DNA from: Thorsellia anophelis DSM 18579
GTDB taxonomy: Bacteria; Pseudomonadota; Gammaproteobacteria; Enterobacterales; Thorselliaceae
Reading direction: 5' to 3'
DNA: 64,000 nt
Assembly (NCBI RefSeq): GCF_900111395.1
Contig: NZ_FOHV01000001.1
Span: 124,001 to 188,000 of the forward strand
A model generated the notes under the pieces. It saw only the letters and a program-made list of their open reading frames with translations. It did no database searches and had not been told where the DNA came from. This document shows positions 29,901 through 39,256 of this stretch, piece after piece. The first letter of the stretch is position 1. Every line of letters begins with the position of its first letter. The translations under genes were made by a program, and so were the position numbers.

Positions 29901-30949
29901 TTTTGTGCTTCAGCCTCTTTTTTTGCAGCATCTAAAGCTTGTTTGAGATCATCGATTACTTTTTGTTGATTTTGAGCAACAGAAGCTTGCTCTTTTTCGA
30001 TTTCAGCGCGGGATTTAAGTTGGTTTTCTAACGCTGATTTCGCATCGCTTAATTGCTGTTGCAACGCTTGGATTTCTTTTTGTTGCGTTTCTTTTGCTGT
30101 TTTAAGTTCTTCAGCTCTTAGATTAGCTTCTTTATTAAGCTTATCTGTGAGTTCAAGTTGTGTTTTAAGTTCAGCATTTAAAGCATCAATTTTTGATTGG
30201 CGTTCAAGGTCCGACGCTTTTGATGTTTTTGTCAATTCATCAATCGCTTTTTGTTGTTCTTGCGCTTTTTGTTCTGAAGCGGCAAGCTCTTTCCTAAGGA
30301 TATCTAGCTCAGCGGTTTGTTTTATGAGCTGTGCTTTTGATGCGTCATCAGTTTGGCTTTCTTTAGGCTGCGCTGTTTGTTGATTAGGATTCTCAATCCT
30401 AATTGTTATACTCTCATCAGGGAGCTCAGATGAATTATTACCTGATGGTGCAAGTCCAACTGATTGTAAAATAGCAGCTGCCTTTTCTTCTTCGGTTAAT
30501 GTTTTGTTTTGTATAGGAGGATTGTTAGTTTGCTCTAATGGTTTTTCAGGTTCAGTAACTGGTTTTTTAGTTTCAGCAGCTGGCTTGTTGGTTGCTGGTT
30601 GTGCTTTAGGCTTACTTGCAGGTTTAGCTGTTTGATTTTTTTTCGCTGCTGGTTTTGGTGCTGGGCGCTCTGGCTCTGGTGGGGCAGGTGGTATATCAAT
30701 TGTTTGGATTTCATCTAGCCAATTATTTTGAGGTGAGCTTAGCAAGTCATTAACATTGTTAATTGGTTGCGTTGAAGTATTAGCCTGTGAATGATTAGGA
30801 TATAGATTCAATGATAAAGCAGTAATGACGATCAAGGTAATTTTACTTATTGAAAGTGGATTAATCAAAGAAAATCGAGACATAGCAGAAAATTTACGGT
30901 TCAATGTTTTTATATCATCATTAACTAAAGCAAGTATCTGTTTGTTCAT
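26927..30949 (-). CDS. Giant coiled-coil protein with C-terminal FKBP-like domain
   Basis: The 1340-residue product begins with a polar stretch, then a hydrophobic segment (ITLIVITALSLNLYPNHSQA, about 37-56) that acts as signal peptide or anchor. A Pro/Lys/Ala-rich linker (about 85-140) follows, then roughly 900 residues of Lys/Glu/Gln/Ala heptad coiled coil. From about residue 1140 it has an FKBP_N dimerisation-type domain (GILLAEQF, LAGLADAIE) and from about 1238 an FKBP-type fold (YYRIMRPGSG to VYHLELVDIAK). The FKBP positions normally forming the active site (the F-D of GxxFD and the Trp after VIPG) are replaced (GSVIN; LPSVIQDAV), so prolyl isomerase activity is doubtful. A shorter start at residue 23 (MSRFSLINP) would give a more normal signal peptide; neither start has a ribosome site. 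Its role is unknown, perhaps a periplasm-spanning scaffold or chaperone. Confidence 0.78.
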   Translation of the reverse strand: MNKQILALVNDDIKTLNRKFSAMSRFSLINPLSISKITLIVITALSLNLYPNHSQANTSTQPINNVNDLLSSPQNNWLDEIQTIDIPPAPPEPERPAPKPAAKKNQTAKPASKPKAQPATNKPAAETKKPVTEPEKPLEQTNNPPIQNKTLTEEEKAAAILQSVGLAPSGNNSSELPDESITIRIENPNQQTAQPKESQTDDASKAQLIKQTAELDILRKELAASEQKAQEQQKAIDELTKTSKASDLERQSKIDALNAELKTQLELTDKLNKEANLRAEELKTAKETQQKEIQALQQQLSDAKSALENQLKSRAEIEKEQASVAQNQQKVIDDLKQALDAAKKEAEAQKNALNQSKQTDNELQQKIKTLTDELAASEKLASEQKENNAKLAQVAQTSEEESKQALKALEEALAKAEKNLTEQNKTIENLTQAAQSSDDSRQKTIDELNQKLIKAQEEATLAAKQAEENKASFEKTIQDAIARAQNAEALGQERAAQIEALKKQIADAEKSLKNQIEQNELALKKQIQEADIKASALTQLQNQLKEAELRAEKTNAELEKQTQLIKNTQAEKQNEITALTQKLKEQEIASAKALADNEKKLNDLEQQAANSSQMIKSLENELKEKTALIDSQKIGLTQNQQSLTDALSKTEAELAKTKQALADNTEEKNRLLEQIKLSESKNNTQTAKLQEELSLIRELLAKAETKANDDKLLAEEKLKEANKELQSQQAKLADYQSQIELANEAKLAAQNALEEGLKNQSTLNNELTSLKTMLAEAKKAQPDANDLTAQEASKTKIAELEASLAKANAELIAQNKALDEQKKKLNDTNLIKDESLTKLQKQIESAESAKKALETQLNQLAAEKGIQEKNNQENINQLQKRLAETEQLETELTRLKSEANEQNAKNSAKIQDKDNEIKKLTETLAKLEGNLKQEKASLTEQLKANETALAKSIDDVNKIQTAYDNLIKLQATQKSEIETLKAANSADSDARLKEMEQVKNNLKKELAIAKEEQLKAEKEKEDLLKQSQNSTSEIQNLQSQLSSAIAAQIEAQKLADSAQKEYTTQLNDLNAELDIAKKQLAEQSKLSKETTGSSNQADAAIQTALSESEKQIQALEQKIKELENSKTEIGGTRVAVSGNLSPKNEMEQQAYATGILLAEQFNSIRQKQIQAGKNLNSDFILAGLADAIESQMKIDPVEAQKIVQSLNKTVSQIENTALKGDASYIDSFKKSRGTYPLENGNYYRIMRPGSGIRATKDSVITLDLKELRTDGSVINENIFNQIKVSELPSVIQDAVIRMSKGEKWRMVGPASRRFAGETMPVGLFENSAIVYHLELVDIAK

Positions 30950-31487
30950 GTTTATTTTATCATTTTTAGTGTAAGATAAATTTTAAGGCTAAAATAAAGC
31001 TAAAGCCATGTGCAGGCTAACTAGATAAAGTGAGTAGTTTGCCTAAAATTGCATCTACAATTGATGTCAATGTGGATTTGTACCTAGCATAGTGCTAAGT
31101 ATATCATCATTTTTCAGCCAAAAATGTTGGCTTGATAACTGGTACCTTAGCATAAACTTAGAAAAATACTTCAAATCTATAATTAGCTTTGCTTTATACC
31201 TATTAATATCGATTGCTTATTAGATATAGTAAAATTTTATTGTGTTTTTGTAGTATAGTGTATCTCGAACCGAACAATAATTAAATAGGCGCGTGCTTTT
31301 AGCCGCACTTTTTAAACGTTTTTTTGAAAAAAAAGTTATAATACTGTTTTATTAGATAAGATTTAAGTTGAAATACCTAAGTGATAAATAGCTCAAAGTA
31401 GATTATTTTTATCTGGTGTGCCGTAAACCTCGCCCTTTAGGGTGGAGAGGATGTCAACAATTATAAAGAGAGTGATTAGATAGTCCC
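30950..31487. other. 538-base gap upstream of parC and the coiled-coil gene
   Basis: This AT-rich divergent intergenic region must hold the promoters of both flanking genes. It contains a hairpin at 31014-31044 (AGGCTAACTA versus TAGTTTGCCT, one mismatch), a TATAAT-like box at about 31336, and the IS605-type right-end hairpin just before parC. No gene is visible. Confidence 0.4.
31429..31458 (+). mobile_element. IS200/IS605-type right-end hairpin in the parC leader
   Basis: CCTCGCCCTTTAGGG then TGGAGAGGATGTCAA matches the conserved 3' end of IS605-group elements (CCCTTTAGGG hairpin followed by GGATGTCAA). No tnpB text is seen upstream. It ends 30 bases before the parC ATG, so it is probably transcribed as part of the parC 5' leader. 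Confidence 0.65.
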
Positions 31488-33791
31488 ATGACTGATTTTA
31501 CGAAAGATAATGAACTGAATCAACCAATTGACGCAATTGAGTTGTCTGAAGATGGTGTTGAGCGCCTCCCTTTGTCCGTATTTACTGAAAATGCGTATTT
31601 AAATTACTCGATGTATGTAATTATGGATAGAGCATTACCTTATATAGGAGATGGCTTGAAGCCAGTACAGCGTCGAATTATATACGCAATGTCTGAACTT
31701 GGTTTGAATGCAGCTGCAAAATATAAAAAATCAGCTAGGACTGTTGGTGATGTGCTAGGGAAGTATCATCCACATGGCGATACGGCTTGCTATGAGGCTA
31801 TGGTGTTAATGGCCCAACCTTTTTCATACCGTTACCCTTTAGTAGATGGACAAGGCAATTGGGGAGCGCCTGATGATCCTAAATCATTCGCGGCAATGCG
31901 TTATACTGAGTCTAGGTTATCTAAATATGCGGATTTATTATTAAGTGAACTTGGCCAAGGTACCGTAGATTGGCAGCCTAATTTTGATGGTTCTCTTGAT
32001 GAACCTCGTACTCTCCCTTCTAGACTACCTAATATATTATTGAATGGTACTACGGGCATTGCTGTTGGTATGGCAACGGATATCCCCCCACATAATTTAA
32101 AAGAAGTCACGCAAGCGGCTATTTATTTACTTGATAATCCAACAGCATCGCTAGATAAAGTGATTGATTTTGTTCAAGCCCCTGATTATCCAACAGATGC
32201 TGAAATTATTACCCCACGGGCAGAGATAAGAAAAATTTATGAATCGGGTAAAGGATCAATTCGCTTAAGGGCAAAATGGCATAAAGAAGATGGTTGTGCG
32301 ATTGTTACAGGATTACCGCATCAAGTTTCGGGTGCTAAAGTACTTGAACAAATTGCATCACAAATGAATGCAAAAAAATTACCATTAGTAGAAGATTTAA
32401 GAGATGAATCAGATCATGAACACCCTACTCGATTAGTAATCGTTCCGAGATCTAATCGAGTTGATCTTGATAATGTCATGCAGCATTTATTTGCGACTAC
32501 AGATTTAGAGCGCAGTTATCGTGTCAATATGAATATGATAGGGTTAGATAATCGCCCTGCTGTGAAAGGATTAATCACTATTTTAAATGAATGGTTGATT
32601 TTTAGACGTGAGACAGTGCGTAGTCGATTACAACATAGACTGAATAAGGTACTGCAACGACTACATATCTTAGATGCATTGCTGATTGCATTTTTAAATA
32701 TTGATGAGGTGATTCACATCATCCGCACAGAAGATGAACCTAAAGCCGTTTTAATTGCAAGGTTTGATTTAAGTGAAATCCAAGCAGAAGCTATTTTAGA
32801 AATTCGTTTACGCCACTTGATGAAATTAGAAGAAATTAAAATTCGTGGTGAACAAGCTGAACTAACAGCTGAAAAAGCTGAACTAGAGCGAATTTTAGGA
32901 AGTGAAACTGAATTAAGTTTACTTATCAAAAAAGAACTTCAACAAGATAGTAAAAAATATGGCGATGAAAGACGTTCGCCTATTGTTGAACGTGAAGAGG
33001 CAAAAGCTTTTAGTGAAACAGAGCTCACCCCCGTAGAATCAGTAACCGTTGTATTATCTGAAATGGGCTGGATTCGTAGTGCCAAAGGGCATGATATCGA
33101 TCCAACTGCGCTGAGTTATCGAGCTGGTGATCAATTTATGCATGCTGCTCGTGGTAAAAGCAATCAACCAGCAGTATTGCTTGATAGTTCAGGAAGAAGT
33201 TATGCACTAGATGTCAATGGTTTACCTTCCGCTCGCAGCCAAGGAGAACCGGTTACAGGTAAAATCAATCTTCCAGAAGGAGCGAAAGTTGAACAGCTGC
33301 TAATGGCGAATGAAGATCAAAAATTTGTTCTTGCTTCAGATGCAGGTTATGGATTTATTTGTAGCTTCTCTGATTTTGTCACAAGAACCAAAAATGGCAA
33401 ACACTTAATTTCTTTACCTGAAAATGCCAAAGTTTTGCCGCCAATTTTGATTGAAAACTCAGAGCACTTGTTATTAGCAATTACAAAAGCTGGGCGAATG
33501 TTATTATTTCCTGTTTCTCAGCTACCTGAATTGTCTAAAGGTAAAGGAAATCAAATTATTAGTATCAATTCTACAGCTGCTAAATCAGGTGAAGATGGTT
33601 TACTCTATCTATACTTAGTACCGGATGGAACGGAATTAACATTCCATATTGGAAAACGGAAGGTCATTATGCGCCAAGCAGATTTGCTTAAATATCAGTC
33701 TGATAGAGGTAAGAAAGGAACCGCTTTGCCAAGAGGCGTTCATCCTTTTGAGGCATTAGAAGTACATATTCCTCAATCCCTTTTTGAATAG
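31488..33791 (+). CDS. parC: DNA topoisomerase IV subunit A
   Basis: ParC is the cleavage-religation subunit that decatenates daughter chromosomes with ParE. The 767-residue protein has the winged-helix/tower core with the catalytic tyrosine at 139 (AAMRYTES) and the C-terminal beta-propeller region ([15 protein letters not shown]). Relative to E. coli ParC there is a 19-residue N-terminal extension, so T99 in [14 protein letters not shown] corresponds to S80 and E103 to E84 of the quinolone-resistance region. Order parC-plsC-ftsP matches enterobacteria. parE is not in the window. Confidence 0.96.
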   Translation: MTDFTKDNELNQPIDAIELSEDGVERLPLSVFTENAYLNYSMYVIMDRALPYIGDGLKPVQRRIIYAMSELGLNAAAKYKKSARTVGDVLGKYHPHGDTACYEAMVLMAQPFSYRYPLVDGQGNWGAPDDPKSFAAMRYTESRLSKYADLLLSELGQGTVDWQPNFDGSLDEPRTLPSRLPNILLNGTTGIAVGMATDIPPHNLKEVTQAAIYLLDNPTASLDKVIDFVQAPDYPTDAEIITPRAEIRKIYESGKGSIRLRAKWHKEDGCAIVTGLPHQVSGAKVLEQIASQMNAKKLPLVEDLRDESDHEHPTRLVIVPRSNRVDLDNVMQHLFATTDLERSYRVNMNMIGLDNRPAVKGLITILNEWLIFRRETVRSRLQHRLNKVLQRLHILDALLIAFLNIDEVIHIIRTEDEPKAVLIARFDLSEIQAEAILEIRLRHLMKLEEIKIRGEQAELTAEKAELERILGSETELSLLIKKELQQDSKKYGDERRSPIVEREEAKAFSETELTPVESVTVVLSEMGWIRSAKGHDIDPTALSYRAGDQFMHAARGKSNQPAVLLDSSGRSYALDVNGLPSARSQGEPVTGKINLPEGAKVEQLLMANEDQKFVLASDAGYGFICSFSDFVTRTKNGKHLISLPENAKVLPPILIENSEHLLLAITKAGRMLLFPVSQLPELSKGKGNQIISINSTAAKSGEDGLLYLYLVPDGTELTFHIGKRKVIMRQADLLKYQSDRGKKGTALPRGVHPFEALEVHIPQSLFE

Positions 33792-33820
33792 AGCTAGGTC
33801 GGTTTAAGATAGGAGAGTTC

Positions 33821-34576
33821 ATGTTATTTGTCTTACGTTTTATCATCACTATTATATTTACGGTTGTCACTTGTACTGTTGCTATTTTGTATTGTTTGAT
33901 GACACCTAAAAGCCTGAACCATGTTTCTAAAATTGCAAGATATTTTAGACATTTAGCGCCGTATTATGGAATTAAAGTGATTGCTCGATATCAAGATGAA
34001 CAAACTATCCCTAAGCAATCGGTCTATATTGCAAACCACCAAAATAATTTTGATTTAGTGACAGCAGCGAGTCTAGTTCGTCCAGGCACGGTAACTGTAG
34101 GTAAAAAAAGTTTAAAATGGATTCCTCTATGGGGGCAACTATATTGGCTTTCAGGTAATATTTTGATTGACCGAAATAATCGAGCTAAATCACATCAAAC
34201 GATTCTTCAAATTGTAGAACATATGAAGCGCAAGCCTATCTCAATCTGGATGTTTCCTGAAGGTACGCGTAGTCGAGGACGAGGACTTTTACCCTTTAAA
34301 GTTGGTGCATTTCATACTGCTATTGCAGCTAGAGTACCAGTTATTCCACTATGTGTTTCTAATACTTGTAGAGGGAAAATAAAACTCAATCGTTGGAATA
34401 ATGGTTATGTGATTGTAGAAATGCTCCCTCCTATTGATATAGAACCTTATGTACAAATGAGCAATCCTAAAGAAGCGGCTCGAGCGCTCGCACTTCATTG
34501 TCACAGTGTAATGAAAGCGCGTATTGAAGAGCTTGATGCTGAAGTCGCTGCTCTAGAAACATCAATTAAACTGTAA
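33821..34576 (+). CDS. plsC: 1-acyl-sn-glycerol-3-phosphate acyltransferase
   Basis: PlsC acylates lysophosphatidic acid at the sn-2 position to phosphatidic acid at the inner membrane. The 251-residue protein has one N-terminal membrane helix (about 2-25), the catalytic H(x4)D block in IANHQNNFD, motif III MFPEGTRSRGRG, and motif IV VPVIPLCVS. AGGAG precedes the ATG. It lies 29 bases after parC and 19 before ftsP, the arrangement seen in E. coli. Confidence 0.95.
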   Translation: MLFVLRFIITIIFTVVTCTVAILYCLMTPKSLNHVSKIARYFRHLAPYYGIKVIARYQDEQTIPKQSVYIANHQNNFDLVTAASLVRPGTVTVGKKSLKWIPLWGQLYWLSGNILIDRNNRAKSHQTILQIVEHMKRKPISIWMFPEGTRSRGRGLLPFKVGAFHTAIAARVPVIPLCVSNTCRGKIKLNRWNNGYVIVEMLPPIDIEPYVQMSNPKEAARALALHCHSVMKARIEELDAEVAALETSIKL

Positions 34577-34595
34577 ACTAAAGGAAAAACTAGAA

Positions 34596-36014
34596 ATGAG
34601 TATTGAAGTAACACGTAGAACCTTTCTTAAAGCTAGTTTAATTGGTACTGGAGCGGCATTATTTCCGGGTAAACTTCTTGCCCAAAAGCCAGAACAGACA
34701 AAACTCCCTATTCCACCATTAGTTGAGAGTAAACGTGGACAACCGATATTTTTAACTATGCAAGAGGTTAACCGATCTTTTATTGATAATTTAAAAACTA
34801 CTGTATGGGGATTTAACGGTCTTTTTTTAGGCCCAACTGTTAGGGTAAAAAATGGCGATAATACTAAAATTATATATAGTAACCGATTAAAAGAAGCAGT
34901 TGCGATAAATATTCAAGGATTACATATACCGTCAAATTTAATGGGTGGTAGTCAGCATATGATTGAGAGTAATGCAACTTGGTCGCCCATTATTCCAATT
35001 AGGCAATATTACTCAGTCTGTGCTTATCAAGCCGTTACACCTAATTTAAATGGCATGCATATCTATAATGGCTTGACAGGGCTTTGGTATGTGGAAGATG
35101 AGTATAGTAAAGATTTTGACCTCCCTAATGAATATGGTGTAGATGATATACCACTTATTATTCAAGATATGAGGTTTAATAGCAATGGTAATATTGTTTT
35201 TGATGCAGAGCAGGAAAACGGATTTTTAGGGGATAGACTCATTGTTAATGGGGTCATTTCACCTGTCTTAGATGTGCCTAAAAAGCTGATTCGTTTAAGG
35301 TTATATAATGCATCGAATTCAAGACGATACCAAGTAAAATTATCTACAGGTGAAACTTTTTATGTAATAGGCTCCGAACAAGGCTTGCTACCTAGTCCAA
35401 TTATTGTCCCCACATTTTCTCTTGCACCTGGTGAACGGCGTGAGATGATCATTGATATGAGTAATCAAAGTACTGTGTCTATTGTAGTTGGACAAGATTT
35501 AGGTATTTGGGCTCGAACTAAACGAATATTTGAGTCTAGCAACGATTTAATTTCCTCCACAGTGTTGACCCTTAATAGCATTGGAGAAAAATCACTTGTT
35601 CCCTCGGTTTTGCCTAGCACATTAGTTGCTCAGCCTGTGGTACAAGGTCAAATTATTAAAGTAAGAGAATTATTACTCAATAACGATCCTCCTGGTATTA
35701 ATCATAATAAATTTGATCCTATGCGTGTTGATATGTATGCAAAAGTTGGTACATGGGAGCGCTGGATTTTAACTGCAATATTACCTCAGTCTTTTACATT
35801 ACAAGGTGCTGTTTTTCTTGTTTCAAGTGTTAACGGAGCACCTCCTTTACCTGAAGATAGAGGGCTGTGCGATACTGTTTGGGTCGATGGTACAATTGAA
35901 TTATTTGTTTTTTTTACACATGTATCGACCCCCCAGATTCCATTTTTGGTTGGAAGCCGTAACTTAACGTTACGTGATAGCGGCGCTTTGGCACAGTTAG
36001 TTGTAGATGCTTAA
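34596..36014 (+). CDS. ftsP: Cell division protein FtsP (SufI), cupredoxin fold
   Basis: FtsP is a periplasmic divisome-stabilising protein with a multicopper-oxidase fold. The 472-residue product starts with a twin-arginine signal (TRRTFLKASLIGTGAAL) so it is exported folded by Tat. It has three cupredoxin domains, with the family text NGLFLGPTVRVKNGD and NGMHIYNGLTGLWYVED. Copper-ligand motifs such as HWHG are absent, as in SufI/FtsP, so it is not an oxidase. It is the last gene of the parC-plsC-ftsP set. Confidence 0.92.
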   Translation: MSIEVTRRTFLKASLIGTGAALFPGKLLAQKPEQTKLPIPPLVESKRGQPIFLTMQEVNRSFIDNLKTTVWGFNGLFLGPTVRVKNGDNTKIIYSNRLKEAVAINIQGLHIPSNLMGGSQHMIESNATWSPIIPIRQYYSVCAYQAVTPNLNGMHIYNGLTGLWYVEDEYSKDFDLPNEYGVDDIPLIIQDMRFNSNGNIVFDAEQENGFLGDRLIVNGVISPVLDVPKKLIRLRLYNASNSRRYQVKLSTGETFYVIGSEQGLLPSPIIVPTFSLAPGERREMIIDMSNQSTVSIVVGQDLGIWARTKRIFESSNDLISSTVLTLNSIGEKSLVPSVLPSTLVAQPVVQGQIIKVRELLLNNDPPGINHNKFDPMRVDMYAKVGTWERWILTAILPQSFTLQGAVFLVSSVNGAPPLPEDRGLCDTVWVDGTIELFVFFTHVSTPQIPFLVGSRNLTLRDSGALAQLVVDA

Positions 36015-36462
36015 AGTTCTGTAAGGCTATCAACTGTATTCATCTTGAGTGTGAAAAGGAATATGAAAGATGTTGACTTTGCCTAGTGATATTAAAGACA
36101 TTTAAAAAAGTTAGCTATGCTTGGCCATGTCTATTTTTGAATTATCAGCTTTAAGCCATCTTTGCTATTAGTTGAGACCTATCTGCCATTTATTTATCGA
36201 CTTTTGTTCTTGGTTAAGTACCTTAATTAGTTGATTAAGGTATGAGTGCAAGTAGGCATTTAAAGGGATTTAAATATTTTAGATAGTGCATTAAAGTTAA
36301 TATCTAATGTAAATATAAACAGTCGACTTACTTAAATAAAATGGCATCACTCTAATCTTGATTAGTTAATAACTTGGCATAATACAAATTTAAATAAGCC
36401 ATTGATGAAAAGGCTTAATAGCTAAAAGATTGAATTTATATAAACTTTTTTAGTGTGAGAAT
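36015..36462. other. 448-base gap between ftsP and rmuC
   Basis: There is no open frame of interest. A perfect 9-bp hairpin TACCTTAAT/ATTAAGGTA lies at 36219-36242. The remainder is AT-rich and probably holds the rmuC promoter near its right end; no clear box stands out. Confidence 0.35.
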
Positions 36463-37938
36463 ATGAACTTATCTCTGGAATTATATACGAATGTTGTCGT
36501 CATTTTGCTGTGTGTGTGTGCAGTATGTATTATTGGCTTGTTTTGGTTGATGTTTAAAAGCCAAAAAGCTAAAAATGAAAATAGATTTCTGATGCAAAGT
36601 GTTGATGGACTGCAGCATCAAATTGATCTATTACTTGCAGATAAACAATTTCTCGAAAGTGAACTTAAAACGTGTAGGCAACAGCTAGAGACTAAAAGCC
36701 AGCAATTAATGGAACAATCGGCAAGTTGGCACTCAGAAAGATTAACGTTCACTCATCAAATTGCGCAATATGATAAGCAACTTGCAGAAAACCGCTTTGA
36801 GATAAAAACGCTAGAACAACGCTGGCAAGATTTTGAACACAATACTCAGGAACGTCTTCAATTTTTTCAAGAAAATGAAATTCGTATAACAAATCAATTT
36901 GAGAGTTTAGCGAAGAAAATTGTGCAAGCCTCACAAACAGAACTTGCGACCCAAAGCGCCCAAGGGTTGCTCCACATTGTCGGTCCCCTTAAAGAACAAA
37001 TTAATCAATTTCGTCAACAACTTAATGAAGGGTTATCCAGTGAAGCGAAAGAACGCCATACACTTAAACATGAAATAGTTCAACTACAATCACTTAACCA
37101 ACAACTTGCTAAAGAAGCCATTAATTTAACTAAAGCGCTTAAAAGTGACAATAAAATTCAGGGTAACTGGGGAGAGATGATCTTAACTAAGTTACTTGAA
37201 GCGGTTGGATTTCAAGAAGGGCGAGAGTTCAATACGCAATGTAGCTTTATAGATGAGGATAATAACCGATGGATGCCAGATGTTATTATTAATTTACCGG
37301 AAGGTAGACAAGTTATTATTGATGCGAAAGTCTCACTCGTGGCCTATGAGCGATACCATAGTGCTGAAAATGAAATTCAAATGCAAATTGCAACTAATGA
37401 GTTAATCTTATCAATACGCCAGCATATGAAAGGATTGAGTCAAAAGCATTATTCTGCATTAAGTGGTATTAATACACTAGATTATGTACTGATGTTTATC
37501 CCTATTGAGCCTGCTTTTATGATAGCGATTAATGCTGAAGAGAATTTATTGAGTGAGTCACAAAAACAAAATATTATCTTAGTCAGCCCTAGCACATTAC
37601 TTGCAGCCTTAAGGACTATACAACAACTCTGGCGTAGCGAGTATAAGAATCAAAATGCAACGCTTATTGCTCAAAGAGCAAGTAAACTTTATGATAAATT
37701 TAGATTATTTCTAGATGATCTTCTTGCTATTGGGCAGCAATTGAATAAAACAGAACAAAGCTATCAAGCTGCAATTAATAAGCTTACATCAGGGCGTGGT
37801 AATATTATCAAGCAAGTTGAAAGTTTTCGTGAATTAGGGGTAGATGTGAAAAAAAATATCACTGATAATTGGTTACAAGATAAAGATGGGTATACTGAAA
37901 GTGAAGATGATGAGAGTATTGACGATTTAAACCTGTAG
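36463..37938 (+). CDS. rmuC: DNA recombination protein RmuC
   Basis: RmuC limits inversion at short inverted repeats and is related to restriction-type nuclease folds. The 491-residue protein has an N-terminal membrane helix (about 8-30), a long coiled coil (about 45-240), and the conserved RmuC domain with GNWGEMILTKLLEAVGF, PDVIINLPEGRQVIIDAKVS and LVSPSTLLAALRTI. The C-terminal tail is acidic. It is monocistronic here; in E. coli it lies near udp and ubiE, which are not in this window. Confidence 0.93.
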   Translation: MNLSLELYTNVVVILLCVCAVCIIGLFWLMFKSQKAKNENRFLMQSVDGLQHQIDLLLADKQFLESELKTCRQQLETKSQQLMEQSASWHSERLTFTHQIAQYDKQLAENRFEIKTLEQRWQDFEHNTQERLQFFQENEIRITNQFESLAKKIVQASQTELATQSAQGLLHIVGPLKEQINQFRQQLNEGLSSEAKERHTLKHEIVQLQSLNQQLAKEAINLTKALKSDNKIQGNWGEMILTKLLEAVGFQEGREFNTQCSFIDEDNNRWMPDVIINLPEGRQVIIDAKVSLVAYERYHSAENEIQMQIATNELILSIRQHMKGLSQKHYSALSGINTLDYVLMFIPIEPAFMIAINAEENLLSESQKQNIILVSPSTLLAALRTIQQLWRSEYKNQNATLIAQRASKLYDKFRLFLDDLLAIGQQLNKTEQSYQAAINKLTSGRGNIIKQVESFRELGVDVKKNITDNWLQDKDGYTESEDDESIDDLNL

Positions 37939-38119
37939 CTTTCTGTGAAGGATATAAGGGTACCAATTTTATAGTTTGAAAATCGATTACGATTAAAATA
38001 TAGAAAGGGTATTTATTGAGGTATAAGTCGGGATTGTAACTAGTATAAATTCGTGCTTTAATTTAAACAGCTGTAACATAATTTAAAATAAATTAATATC
38101 ACTGCTTAGGAGAATCGAG

Positions 38120-39226
38120 ATGAAAAAAGTTGGGTTTGTAGGTTGGCGTGGAATGGTCGGCTCAGTATTAATGCAACGTATGATTGAAGAAAAGGATTTT
38201 TCACTCATCACACCTACATTTTTTTCAACATCACAAACAGGCCAGGCAGCTCCTCCTTTTGCTGGACCTAATGCTGGAACATTAGAAGATGCAAATAACC
38301 TAGATGCATTAGCCGCACAGGATATTATTATTACATGCCAAGGTGGCGATTATACAAGTGAGATCTACCCAGCATTAAGAGCTCGTGGTTGGAATGGGTA
38401 TTGGATAGATGCTGCATCTACCCTCAGAATGAAAGACGATGCGATCATTATCTTAGATCCTGTTAATCAAAAAGTAATTGATGATGGTTTAAATAAGGGA
38501 ATAAAAACATTCGCAGGTGGTAACTGTACAGTCAGTCTAATGTTGATGGCGCTAGGTGGTCTATTTACACATGATTTGGTTGAATGGGCCGCGGTCTCTA
38601 CTTACCAGGCTGCTTCTGGTGGCGGCGCTAAGCATATGCGTGAGCTTTTAAATCAAATGGGAATATTAGAACAATCTGTTGCAAATGAGCTAGCCTCTCC
38701 AGCCTCAGCAATTTTAGATATTGAACGTAAAGTGACATCTACAATGCGAGATGGTTCTTTACCTGTCGATAATTTCGGTGTTCCGCTTGCAGGTAGTTTA
38801 ATCCCATGGATTGATACTCAATTAGACAATGGACAATCAAGAGAAGAGTGGAAAGGCCAAGCTGAGACCAATAAGATTTTATCAACCAACCAATTAATCC
38901 CGATTGATGGGTTGTGTGTCAGGATTGGCGCACTACGTTGTCATAGTCAATCATTTACTTTGAAACTAAAACGCGATATCCCGCTGACAGAAGTAGAAAC
39001 GTTATTGGCATCACATAATGAATGGGTGAAAGTCATACCTAATGATCGTGAAATTACAATGTGTGAATTAACGCCAGCTGCGGTCACAGGCACATTAACT
39101 ACACCAGTTGGACGCTTGCGTAAACTTAATATGGGACCTGAGTATTTATCTGCTTTCACTGTTGGTGATCAGTTACTTTGGGGAGCTGCTGAGCCTTTAA
39201 GAAGAATGCTCAGAATTCTTATTTAA
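38120..39226 (+). CDS. asd: Aspartate-semialdehyde dehydrogenase
   Basis: Asd reduces aspartyl phosphate to aspartate semialdehyde, the branch point to lysine/DAP, threonine and methionine. The 368-residue protein is the gammaproteobacterial type: N-terminal NADP motif [14 protein letters not shown], catalytic cysteine about residue 136 in [10 protein letters not shown], and [19 protein letters not shown] lies before the ATG. The stop codon coincides with the outer edge of an IS605-type right-end hairpin that may now serve as its terminator. Confidence 0.96.
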   Translation: MKKVGFVGWRGMVGSVLMQRMIEEKDFSLITPTFFSTSQTGQAAPPFAGPNAGTLEDANNLDALAAQDIIITCQGGDYTSEIYPALRARGWNGYWIDAASTLRMKDDAIIILDPVNQKVIDDGLNKGIKTFAGGNCTVSLMLMALGGLFTHDLVEWAAVSTYQAASGGGAKHMRELLNQMGILEQSVANELASPASAILDIERKVTSTMRDGSLPVDNFGVPLAGSLIPWIDTQLDNGQSREEWKGQAETNKILSTNQLIPIDGLCVRIGALRCHSQSFTLKLKRDIPLTEVETLLASHNEWVKVIPNDREITMCELTPAAVTGTLTTPVGRLRKLNMGPEYLSAFTVGDQLLWGAAEPLRRMLRILI

Positions 39227-39256
39227 CATCCTCCCCTCCCTAAAGGAGGGGTAGCG
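39223..39256 (-). mobile_element. IS605-type right-end hairpin fused to the asd stop codon
   Basis: Read on the minus strand, CCCCTCCTTTAGGGAGGGG is followed by AGGATGTTAA, the same signature as the right ends at 5256 and 31429. The 7-bp G/C stem (39233-39239 with 39245-39251) directly follows the asd stop and could terminate asd transcripts, though no long T-run follows on the + strand. Confidence 0.55.
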
